64,000 bases of DNA from Leptospira idonii (GTDB lineage Bacteria; Spirochaetota; Leptospiria; Leptospirales; Leptospiraceae): NCBI RefSeq assembly GCF_004770995.1, contig NZ_RQHW01000013.1, positions 186,001-250,000 on the forward strand. The letters run 5' to 3'. This document shows, in pieces, positions 27,170 through 35,041 of this stretch (the first letter of the stretch is position 1; each line of letters starts with the position of its first letter). The translations under genes and the position numbers were made by a program. The notes below the pieces were generated by a model. The model made no database searches, was not told the origin of the DNA, and saw only the letters and a program-made list of their open reading frames with translations.

Positions 27170-27531
27170 TTTAATATATGTTCAACGAATAGGCAAAAAG
27201 GTGAAAAGAATTTCAAAAAATTTTTGAAATTCCGAATAACCTTTGCGTAAATTGAAAAATTTTGATAGATGGAAGGCATTGGGTGGCGGGTCTAGTTCCC
27301 CACCCATCGATCAGGGCGGGGAGATATATTCACAAATTCCCCACAATACTTCCATTTGTACTTAAAATACAATTGTTTATACTTATCATTCTTTGAAACG
27401 AGCAAAGGAAATCCTATTTTGGCAAAACCATTGCCAAAAATGGGTTTCCTGAATACTAAGAAAGAAAAGGCTTTGAGAGCGGAAGATCTTCAAATTTTAT
27501 CCTTTCACAAAGTTTTTGAACTAGATCTTCT
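27170..27531. other. Intergenic region between ilvD and the decayed SBBP gene
   Basis: No gene is supported here. The region holds copy 1 of the dispersed element (27189-27325), a perfect 11+11 bp palindrome with a single central A at 27209-27231, and an AT-rich leader before the ATG at 27532. Confidence 0.6.
27189..27325 (-). repeat. Dispersed intergenic element, copy 1
   Basis: Two blocks match copy 2 (55075-55207) in inverted orientation. The left block, 27189-27209, is identical over 21 bases (reads ATAGGCAAAAAGGTGAAAAG plus A on the plus strand). The right block, about 27263-27325, includes GGCGGGTCTAGTTCCCCACC. The 53-bp stretch between the blocks has the same length in both copies but a different AT-rich sequence. 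Read on the minus strand it can form CCCCGCCC/GGGTGGGG (arms 27314-27321 and 27298-27305) with a G-U pair, or competing stems using the following CCCGCC and CCACCC. It could be a small RNA, a leader element or a miniature mobile element. Strand is assigned from the G-U compatibility only. Confidence 0.6.
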
Positions 27532-28476
27532 ATGCTTTTACGCTTTTACTTTTTTTTTCTGATTTGTTTTTTCCTCTCGAACTGCCAAAAAATCGATTTT
27601 AATAATCCTTCAGAACATGGAACTCTTTCCTTTTGGCAAACGGAGTTAGTTCGTTGCGCTTTGAAACAAGGAGTTTGTTCCGATAAAATCATCTATCAAG
27701 ACAACCAAGGAATCAAAGTGTGGATCCGCCTTCTAGGCGCATCCGGTGCGATCACTACTGCAAAGTCTTCCGCCACTGATCTTAATGGTAATATTTATAT
27801 TACGGGAACGACAAATGGATCTTTGTCGGGAATACCTAAGATCGGTTCTTATGAGAATTTTTTCATTTCTAAGTTCGATAGCGAAGGGAATCTTCTTTGG
27901 ACTCGCATTTATCCTACATTATCCGAAACTCTCGGGGCTGGAATCACTTCCGATGGAACGAGACAATGGATTCGCCTTTCTGGAGTTGCCTCAGCCAGCA
28001 CGGAAGCTATGGCAGTTTCTTGGGACGGGATGGGAAATGTTTATACAGCCGGATACACAACCGGTAATTTGGACGGCCAAATCAAATCCGGCACTGAAGT
28101 ACAAATGCTATCCAAATATAACTTAGCAGGAGTTAAACTTTAGACTCGTCTTTTGGGAGGAGGGAGTTCTTCCACGACGAATTCAGCGGATATTTATGCG
28201 GACAATGCAGGCCATATCTACACCACAGGAAATACGAACGGCAATTTGGAAGGAAATACCAAGATAGGTTTGAAGGATGGATATCTTACCAAATACGATT
28301 TGGATGGAAATCAAATCTGGACTCGTGTTTTCGGAACTTCCGGATCCAATACCTCCTCCAAAGGCATGTCTTCCGATATTTACGGGGGTCTTTCTCTCAC
28401 TGGTGATACGGATGGCAATTTGGATGGGCAGAGCAAATCCGGTACTGAAGATTCCTTTCTCATCAAATACAAGTGA
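27532..28476 (+). pseudogene. Decayed SBBP repeat lipoprotein (in-frame TAG)
   Basis: This is a paralogue of the 23806-25224 lipoprotein. It starts with a lipoprotein signal (MLLRFYFFFLICFFLSNC) and shares the PSEHGTLSFWQTELVRCALK motif. Codon 204 (28141-28143) is TAG where the intact copy has TGG (LWTRLLG versus L*TRLLG). The frame then continues without shift to 28476 and still encodes good repeats. Compared with the intact copy it has also lost two stretches of about 60 and 100 residues, each close to whole repeats, which could come from recombination between repeats. A 203-residue truncated lipoprotein may still be made. A sequencing error at one base cannot be excluded, but the deletions are independent evidence of decay or variation. 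Confidence 0.8.
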
Positions 28477-28536
28477 ATTCTCCATAAAATTTGGTTTTCC
28501 AAAAACCCCAAATTCTACATAACTACTTCTAAACCT

Positions 28537-28824
28537 ATGGAAATATTTGTAACAGCAGTCACGATCTTCGTTTTGGCGATTTTCGTTGGATTTGAAATCA
28601 TCACAAAAATCCCACCCATCCTTCACACCCCACTTATGTCGGGTTCCAATGCGATTTCTGGAATCACTTTGATCGGAGCCTTGTTTTCGGCCGGACTTCC
28701 GGGCGACTACACCAACATCACTAAGATCTTAGGTCTTTTATCTGTCATTTTTGCCACCGTCAACGTAGTTGGTGGATTTCTTGTGACACATCGTATGCTC
28801 GCCATGTTTAAAAAGAAGGACTAA
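28537..28824 (+). CDS. pntAB: NAD(P) transhydrogenase alpha subunit, membrane part (PntAB / PntA-2)
   Basis: 95 residues with three or four hydrophobic helices (FVTAVTIFVLAIFVGFEIIT; then a SGSNAISGITLIGALFSAG segment). It is the split form of the PntA membrane domain found in three-subunit transhydrogenases. With PntB it forms the proton channel that couples hydride transfer from NADH to NADP+. It lies 11 bp before pntB. The NAD-binding alpha-1 subunit (pntAA), usually the first gene of this operon, is not upstream; the position is taken by the decayed SBBP gene. Confidence 0.92.
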   Translation: MEIFVTAVTIFVLAIFVGFEIITKIPPILHTPLMSGSNAISGITLIGALFSAGLPGDYTNITKILGLLSVIFATVNVVGGFLVTHRMLAMFKKKD

Positions 28825-28835
28825 TCGGAAATTCA

Positions 28836-30236
28836 ATGACTTTAGCTCATATACTCAATATCTCTTATCTAATAGCTTCTGTCCTATTCATTGTAGGTTT
28901 AAAGCAGTTGGCTCACCCTAAAACCGCTACTAGGGGAAACATGCTGGGTGCGGTAGGTATGTTCATTGCCGTTGTGGTAACTCTGTTTGACCATCAAATT
29001 GTAGATTACACATTGATTCTTGCCGGGATCGTAGTCGGTTCCTTGATTGGTGTGGTACTTGCTTACAAAATCCAAATGACTGCTATGCCTCAATTGGTTG
29101 CAGTTTTGAACGGTTTAGGTGGTATTGCTTCGGTTCTTGTGGCAGGTTCTGCTCTTCAAATTTCCATTCCCAGATATACCTATATAGTCAATTATCAAGA
29201 AATCATTTCCATCGTATTCTCTGCCGTTGTAGGCGGGGTGACTTTCAGCGGAAGTTTTGTCGCATTCGGTAAACTACAAGGGTTTATCACTGAAAAAGCT
29301 GTGAGATATTCCGGTGACCAAATTGTTAAGGTAGTTATCGGACTCGTTTGTATCGGACTAGGGGTTTATAACGTTCTGGCTCCTACCGATGAATCCATTT
29401 ACTGGATTTTGAGCGGAGTGAGTTTGTTGTTAGGAATCCTGCTTGTGGTACCTATCGGAGGAGCGGATATGCCTGTGGTCATTTCCCTTTTGAACTCCTA
29501 TTCTGGTATCGCAGCTTCCGCAACCGGTTTCGTTTTGAATAACAACGTTCTTATCATCTCCGGTTCTCTTGTAGGAGCTTCGGGGATCATTCTGACTCAG
29601 ATCATGTGTAAAGCGATGAATCGAAGTTTGACGAATGTTCTTTTTGGCGGTTTCGGTGCTGCTGCTAGCGGAGAAGTGAAAGATGACGGTAATTTTTATC
29701 ATGGCAAAGTGAAATCCACAAGCTCTGAAGAAGTTGCCATGCTACTTGATATTGCCCGCAGCGTAGTGATCGTTCCAGGTTACGGTATGGCGGTTGCGCA
29801 AGCACAGCATACTGTTCGAGATCTTTACCAATTGCTTACAAATAAGGGAATCGATGTTACTTTTGCGATTCACCCTGTGGCAGGGCGTATGCCGGGACAT
29901 ATGAACGTTCTTCTTGCGGAAGCGGATATTCCGTACGATAGACTGAAAGAAATGGACGAGATTAACAGTACTTTCGAAAATGTTGATGTTGTAATTGTCA
30001 ACGGTGCAAATGATGTAACAAATCCATTGGCCAAAACGGATCCGACATCTCCTATTGCGGGAATGCCGATCTTGGATGTCGATAAAGCGAAAACAGTAAT
30101 TGTGATAAAAAGATCACTCAGTCCGGGTTTTGCGGGAGTTCCGAATCCATTGTTCATTGCAGACAACTGTTTAATGTTATTTGGAGATGGGAAGAAAGCT
30201 ACTCAAGAGATGATCAACGCGCTTAAAGAATCGTAG
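28836..30236 (+). CDS. pntB: NAD(P) transhydrogenase beta subunit
   Basis: 466 residues, the normal length. The first ~260 residues contain about nine membrane helices. The C-terminal NADP-binding domain (dIII) shows VVIVPGYGMAVAQAQH, FAIHPVAGRMPGHMNVLLAE, VNGANDVTNP and KRSLSPGFAGVPNPLF, all typical. The enzyme uses the proton gradient in the inner membrane to make NADPH. It is translated from the same transcript as pntAB, and a NarL-type regulator gene begins 11 bp after its stop, possibly on the same mRNA. Confidence 0.95.
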   Translation: MTLAHILNISYLIASVLFIVGLKQLAHPKTATRGNMLGAVGMFIAVVVTLFDHQIVDYTLILAGIVVGSLIGVVLAYKIQMTAMPQLVAVLNGLGGIASVLVAGSALQISIPRYTYIVNYQEIISIVFSAVVGGVTFSGSFVAFGKLQGFITEKAVRYSGDQIVKVVIGLVCIGLGVYNVLAPTDESIYWILSGVSLLLGILLVVPIGGADMPVVISLLNSYSGIAASATGFVLNNNVLIISGSLVGASGIILTQIMCKAMNRSLTNVLFGGFGAAASGEVKDDGNFYHGKVKSTSSEEVAMLLDIARSVVIVPGYGMAVAQAQHTVRDLYQLLTNKGIDVTFAIHPVAGRMPGHMNVLLAEADIPYDRLKEMDEINSTFENVDVVIVNGANDVTNPLAKTDPTSPIAGMPILDVDKAKTVIVIKRSLSPGFAGVPNPLFIADNCLMLFGDGKKATQEMINALKES

Positions 30237-30246
30237 TTGGTGAAAC

Positions 30247-30918
30247 ATGAAAAAGCAGGTTTATATCGTCGATGACCATCCTTTGGTTGTCGACGCCCTT
30301 CAGAATTTAATTTCCAAATCGGAAGATTTGGAGTGCATCGGAAGCTCGGATAACATAGAGAAGGCGTTTGCCGAGATAGAAAACCTGCAACCTAGTTTGG
30401 TTTTGATCGATATTCAATTGAGACAAAACCAAAACGGTCTTCAGCTTCTTAAAAAACTTCGCACCGCTTTCCCTAATATTGCAGTTGTGATCATCAGTAT
30501 GCTTACAGATGACACTTTTGTGGATCGTGCTTTCAAATTGGGTGCGATGGGTTACGTATTTAAGGAAGATACTACTACTCAAATCGTGGAAGCGATTCAT
30601 ACCGTTCTGCGTGGAGATTATTTCGTAAGTTCTTCCCAAGCCACAAGGCTTTTAGGTCATTTGTACCGCAGTTCGCAAAAAGAAGAGAAAGATCCTATCG
30701 ACAGACTTTCCAACAGAGAGCTGGAAGTGTTTTTGATGATCGGAGAAGGAATGCCTGTGAAGGAAATCGCAGCAAGTATGGGTCTTGCCGCATCTACCAT
30801 CGAAACTCTTCGTTCCAGAATCAAAACAAAGTTAAGCATTCACGAAAATGAAAAACTCATCCGTGTGGCCGTAGAGTGGAAATACACTCAGACCAAAACG
30901 GAAGTAGTCGTTTCCTAG
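30247..30918 (+). CDS. NarL/LuxR-family response regulator
   Basis: 223 residues. The receiver domain has the acidic pair Asp 9/Asp 10, phosphoacceptor Asp 55 (LVLIDIQL), and a switch Lys in GYVFKEDTT. The LuxR-type helix-turn-helix follows at about 155-215 (LSNRELEVFLMIGEGMPVKE, then IAASMGLAASTIETLRSRI). It should bind DNA as a phosphorylated dimer. No histidine kinase is adjacent; it follows pntB closely. Its TAG stop directly abuts the stop of the convergent TPR gene with no bases between. Confidence 0.92.
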   Translation: MKKQVYIVDDHPLVVDALQNLISKSEDLECIGSSDNIEKAFAEIENLQPSLVLIDIQLRQNQNGLQLLKKLRTAFPNIAVVIISMLTDDTFVDRAFKLGAMGYVFKEDTTTQIVEAIHTVLRGDYFVSSSQATRLLGHLYRSSQKEEKDPIDRLSNRELEVFLMIGEGMPVKEIAASMGLAASTIETLRSRIKTKLSIHENEKLIRVAVEWKYTQTKTEVVVS

Positions 30919-31959
30919 TCAGTATCTGACTTTGAAGTAGTGATACAGTAAGGTTTTGCCCTCTCTGCTGGAGAGGAGCATCCTGTAAGCTTCCGCAATC
31001 GTAGAATCGTTTTTGTTTTTCTTCTGGCTGAAGTGAAAGAACTCGTTCGCCTTTTCTTCCAAACCTAAATTCAAAAGTAAATTCAAATAAAAACTTTGAT
31101 CGTAGTCATCGGCAAATGGAGAAAAGGCGATTGTTCTGAAAAGAGCTTCCGCATTTCTCCATTTTCTCACCTCATAATAACAGCGTGCGTAAACTTTTTT
31201 CTCTCTCCAACCTAAGATTCGTTCGTCTTTTAGATTCGCTAACGCTTTTTTAGGATCTTTTTCCGTAACGTAAACGATCCTTCCCATAAGATTGGATGCG
31301 AAATTATTTTTAGGATCCGCCTCCAAGATGGAAGCGATTTCCTTTTTCGCTTCTTCATAATGTCCTGTGTCCGCATAGGTTTTGGCGAGGATCGTTTTCG
31401 CTTCCAAATAATTGGGTTTGTATTCCAAAGATTTGGAAAGGGAGTCGATCGCTTTTGAATATTCACCTAATATATAGTATGCGACTCCCAAATTGTAATG
31501 ATAAAAAGGATTATAAGGAGAAATTTGATTCGTTTCCAACCAAGTATCTTTCGCTTCCATCCAATTGTCTTCCTGAGCATAAATCATTCCCAGAAGGTAA
31601 CTTGCCGCTTCATGATTCGGTTCTTTTGCAAGAGCTTTGGTAAGATTCTCTTTTGCTTCCGGCCATTCCAATCGGGAGTAGTGAATGGATCCGGCTAGAT
31701 AATAATATTCCGCCTCAGACTTGTAAGGTTCTGCTTGGAGTTTTTTCCATTCGAAATCAGCCACTCCGAACTTTCCGTAACGAAGCGCATTGATGATGGT
31801 TCTTCCCGTTTTTTCCAATTCGATTTTATATTTGAAAACATCCGATTCGTTCGGGGTACCTTGCCCCAAAAGGGAAAAAGTTTCGGAATGCAATACGAAT
31901 AAGAAGAGAGTGATTGGCAGTAGTTTAAGAGAGAGTTGTTTCAAATCGAGTGTAACCAT
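30919..31959 (-). CDS. Exported tetratricopeptide-repeat protein
   Basis: 346 residues with an N-terminal signal (LLPITLFLFVLHSETFSLLG). About seven TPR units follow, for example EYYYLAGSIHYSRLEWPEAK, HEAASYLLGMIYAQEDNWME and PFYHYNLGVAYYILGEYSKA. It is probably a periplasmic or membrane-attached scaffold. Its start overlaps the end of the SpsF/PseG-like gene by 19 bp, so it is the last gene of a run that also includes the SPASM and SurA-like genes. Confidence 0.8.
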   Translation of the reverse strand: MVTLDLKQLSLKLLPITLFLFVLHSETFSLLGQGTPNESDVFKYKIELEKTGRTIINALRYGKFGVADFEWKKLQAEPYKSEAEYYYLAGSIHYSRLEWPEAKENLTKALAKEPNHEAASYLLGMIYAQEDNWMEAKDTWLETNQISPYNPFYHYNLGVAYYILGEYSKAIDSLSKSLEYKPNYLEAKTILAKTYADTGHYEEAKKEIASILEADPKNNFASNLMGRIVYVTEKDPKKALANLKDERILGWREKKVYARCYYEVRKWRNAEALFRTIAFSPFADDYDQSFYLNLLLNLGLEEKANEFFHFSQKKNKNDSTIAEAYRMLLSSREGKTLLYHYFKVRY

Positions 31960-33518
31960 TGTAATATTTTATTTTGAGCATTTCTGATCAGGTTGTGTTT
32001 TTCAGAAGAAGGTTCTTTCTGAGTTTGTATCCAGTTTTCGGGTTCTCCCAGATAGGGAACTTTCGTTTGTCTCTCGAAAAATTCTCCTAACTCTTTGTGA
32101 ATTTCAGTCATTCCAAAGATAGCAAGTTTTTTTTCCAAATACAATGCTTCCATCATACTTTGCCCGAAATAAGAGATAAAACCTTCCGATTCGGAAAGAG
32201 CGGAATAATATTCCCATTTGGTGAGTCTTTCGTGGAAGCGGATGTTTTGTTTTTCCGGTTTCGCACCTCCGATCCTCAAGATGGAATCAATCTTCCAATG
32301 AGGAGCCAAAACATTCGTCACATATTCGTCCAAAGAAAAAGATTCTTCCTTAGATAGAGAACCTGCATAAATCATCCATTGCCCTTGTTTGCTGTTTCGA
32401 TTTCGAAAGGAGGAGAGTAATGGAGAAGAATAAAAAGGAAGAATCGTCTCCGGCCATCTAGGATGCATCAGAAACAAACAAGAGTTTTGCTGATGAGGGG
32501 AAAAATCCAGATGATCGATCGTGAAAAAAGGTTTGTCTTTAGGAGTTCTTGCCTCTCTCGCATCGATGATATAAGCATCTTTGGATTCGAAAGTTTCGTT
32601 CTCTAAATGAGGCGCCAAAGAGACGTTAAATCCGTTCATTTGCAGCTCGATGGAAAGGGATTTACATCTTTCGAAATGACCCGATCCCAAACGTTTCGGT
32701 TCTCCGTACAACACACCTATTTCTTTTCCTGAAAATTCTTTTTTAGGAAGAGAGAATGTAACTTGTTTGACCGGTTGGTTGAGAGAAAACAAATCTTGAT
32801 TTTCTTCATAGAGTCGAATCACTTCTTTGGCACCGAAAAAAGGATTTTGTTTTCCCAGAAGATTCCAAACTTTCAGAAGTAATTCCCGATCCAAAGTTTC
32901 ATCCATTGTCATTCGGATCTGAGTGGAAAGGCCTCGTTCTTCTTCCGTAAGATGAGGGGCGGACAATCGAAACACAGAGTATCGATTCAAATCTTCCTTG
33001 ATGTGAAGACTTACATGTTCCTTATATTTAGTTTCGGTTTTTTCATCCCATTTCGAAACCAAAGCTTCGTAGGAAAAACATTCCACTCCCATTCCCAAAG
33101 GCAGACCCGAGATCGATAAACAGTACATTCTGTTCTTTAAATAGAACATCGCTTCCCATAAAAGTTCGATCGAAACGATATCTATAAAAGGATTATCTCC
33201 AGTTAGGCGAATTATATCTTTTGCTCCGAATTTTTCAGCAGCCAGTCTGTATCTTTCTCTTACGTCGTCTTCCGATCCTGTAAAATATATATACTTTCTT
33301 TTTTCTAAAAAGGAGATTAAAACTTCGTCTTTTTCCGGTATTAAAAATACGATTTGTTCGGAAGGAAGGACGCAGGATATGCGTTTATGGATATGATCGA
33401 GAAGAGTTGTTTCACTCTCTTTCGGAATCGTATCTAATATTTTTCCAGGAAGTCTAGTGGAGCCGAATCTTGCCTGGATGAACGCAAACGGTTTAGGCGT
33501 TGAAGGTGTACCATTCAT
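31941..33518 (-). CDS. Fusion of SpsF-like cytidylyltransferase and PseG-like glycosyltransferase domain
   Basis: 525 residues with two parts. Residues ~10-240 form a nucleotidyltransferase of the SpsF/CMP-sugar type: FIQARFGSTRLPGKIL (nucleotide-binding start), DDVRERYRLAAEKF and IRLTGDNPFIDI. Residues ~260-525 resemble PseG, the GT-B-like UDP-sugar hydrolase, with the hallmark G-S-G-H-F-E-R-C near its start (RLGSGHFERCKSLSIELQ) and a SESEGFISYFGQSMMEALYL nucleotide-binding segment near the end. Both families act in pseudaminic, legionaminic or related sugar pathways used for flagellin or surface glycans. No NeuB- or PseB-like enzyme is in the window. The gene overlaps the SPASM gene by 26 bp. 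Confidence 0.75.
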   Translation of the reverse strand: MNGTPSTPKPFAFIQARFGSTRLPGKILDTIPKESETTLLDHIHKRISCVLPSEQIVFLIPEKDEVLISFLEKRKYIYFTGSEDDVRERYRLAAEKFGAKDIIRLTGDNPFIDIVSIELLWEAMFYLKNRMYCLSISGLPLGMGVECFSYEALVSKWDEKTETKYKEHVSLHIKEDLNRYSVFRLSAPHLTEEERGLSTQIRMTMDETLDRELLLKVWNLLGKQNPFFGAKEVIRLYEENQDLFSLNQPVKQVTFSLPKKEFSGKEIGVLYGEPKRLGSGHFERCKSLSIELQMNGFNVSLAPHLENETFESKDAYIIDAREARTPKDKPFFTIDHLDFSPHQQNSCLFLMHPRWPETILPFYSSPLLSSFRNRNSKQGQWMIYAGSLSKEESFSLDEYVTNVLAPHWKIDSILRIGGAKPEKQNIRFHERLTKWEYYSALSESEGFISYFGQSMMEALYLEKKLAIFGMTEIHKELGEFFERQTKVPYLGEPENWIQTQKEPSSEKHNLIRNAQNKILQWLHSI

Positions 33519-35040
33519 CGCAGTTCACGCAAGGGGCCGGTATTTCGGAATGATTTCCTAAAAAGGATTGGCGGAAGTGAGGATGGCCTTTTTCCCAAAT
33601 GGAGGAAAGATCTTCTTTGAGGATATTTCCTAGACCGTATGTTTGGTGCTGTTTGCAGATGGAAACTTCACCGTCCACGTTCACGTACAGGTCTCTCGCC
33701 AAATGCCAGCAGAATTCCCGATGAATCGGTGTTAGGTCACTTACTCTTCTTTCGGGAAGTTTGCCCGCATAAGAATTGTATTTTTGCAGGATGACATTGA
33801 TGTTCTTTTTCTCGAAGAAAGTGAAGTAGGCGTCGATTTCATCTTCCACTTCTTTCATTTTGATCATTTGAACGTAAAGAGAAGTAGAAGGCAGAATTTG
33901 TTTTAGGCTTTCTATATTTTCCAACACGGAAGAGAGAAAGTTTTTTCCATAGATCTGTTCATATCTGTTTTCTTTGAGAGTAGTTACATCTACGATCAGA
34001 CAAAGTTTCTTTTTGGTTTCTTCCGGCAGGATGTTGATGAAATCGATCAGGTCATTTCTGTTTCCGTACAGGCCGGTTTCGATGATGAGTTCTTTCAGAT
34101 TCGAATATTCCAGTATGGAACTTACGATTTCTTTCCACTCAGGATGCAGAAGAGGTTCTCCGCTACCGCCCAAACAAAACGTCATTTCACTGGGAAATGC
34201 GGAATCGAGTTTTTGAAGGATCGTTTTTGCGTCCTTATGGGAAATGAAACTTCCTTCTTTGTCCTTGGAAAGAAATTGTTTCGGACTGAAGATAGGGAGG
34301 GTTTCGTTTCCTCTGAATATTTCCCATTCTATATAGGAAGGCGCATAACGAAAAATAGATGGTTGTTCTTTCAGAACGGGAAGGATCGATTCGTAAACAG
34401 GTTCTTTGGTTTGATTTAAAACGGATCGAATCAAATTCAAGCTACGATAGTCTCTGACTCTAAGGTCGAACCTATATTGTCTGAGGTCCGGGGGAACGAA
34501 AAATATATCCACATCATAATGATTGATATTTTTCAGAAAAAAAGAATGAACTTCCGTTCCTAATCCGTCCGGTAGAGTCGCTAAAAACTCTCTGGAAATC
34601 ACTGTGGGAATCAATCCTTCGGGAAGGTTTTCGCTGTAGGAATATTGACTGAAAAAATCGGTATGTCTCTGCCAGGATCTTTTCATCAGATTGACATCTA
34701 ACAAAGGTGAAATGCCTTTGAAGTATAAAAAACAAACTTCATCCCAATCCGGATCTTGGTATTTAGAGGGAGGAAGTTTTTCTCCGATGCGGTTTAAAAA
34801 TTCGAGTTCGCTGCTCGTATTGTCATAAGAAACAAGATCGGATAACTCTTTTTCATTTCGGATCCAATCCGTAAGATCCTCGTTCGTTCGTATATGTATT
34901 GTTAAATTAGGAAATACGGAATGGATTTGATTTTTGAATCGTATCCATAAATCGGGACTGGGATTTTTTTTTAAGAATCGTAACGATTCCTCATCCAAAA
35001 AAACGGCAGCAAGAGAAGGTAAGTAGTCCTTTTTCGTCAT
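33493..35040 (-). CDS. Spiro-SPASM-type protein, radical-SAM-like without the CxxxCxxC cluster motif
   Basis: 515 residues. The second half has a radical-SAM-like barrel followed by a SPASM domain. The SAM-binding GGSGEPLLHPEW is clear at about residue 292. The SPASM Cys are FCWHLARDLYVNVDGEVSIC and, near the end, CVNCDEW. Where the 4Fe-4S motif CxxxCxxC should be (YIEWEIFRGNETLPIF), no Cys is present. The N-terminal ~200 residues match no domain I can name. Proteins of this plan are annotated 'spiro-SPASM' in spirochaetes (from memory). Either the radical-SAM chemistry is lost or only the SPASM clusters are used. The gene is wedged between SurA-like and SpsF/PseG-like genes, pointing to surface modification. 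Confidence 0.75.
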   Translation of the reverse strand: MTKKDYLPSLAAVFLDEESLRFLKKNPSPDLWIRFKNQIHSVFPNLTIHIRTNEDLTDWIRNEKELSDLVSYDNTSSELEFLNRIGEKLPPSKYQDPDWDEVCFLYFKGISPLLDVNLMKRSWQRHTDFFSQYSYSENLPEGLIPTVISREFLATLPDGLGTEVHSFFLKNINHYDVDIFFVPPDLRQYRFDLRVRDYRSLNLIRSVLNQTKEPVYESILPVLKEQPSIFRYAPSYIEWEIFRGNETLPIFSPKQFLSKDKEGSFISHKDAKTILQKLDSAFPSEMTFCLGGSGEPLLHPEWKEIVSSILEYSNLKELIIETGLYGNRNDLIDFINILPEETKKKLCLIVDVTTLKENRYEQIYGKNFLSSVLENIESLKQILPSTSLYVQMIKMKEVEDEIDAYFTFFEKKNINVILQKYNSYAGKLPERRVSDLTPIHREFCWHLARDLYVNVDGEVSICKQHQTYGLGNILKEDLSSIWEKGHPHFRQSFLGNHSEIPAPCVNCDEWYTFNA

Positions 35041-35041
35041 T

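Noticed and set aside
27189..27325. Copy 1 of the element as a simple ilvD terminator
   Set aside because: The stems are about 130 bp from the ilvD stop, pair better on the other strand, have no following U-run, and the conserved 21-base block would be unexplained.
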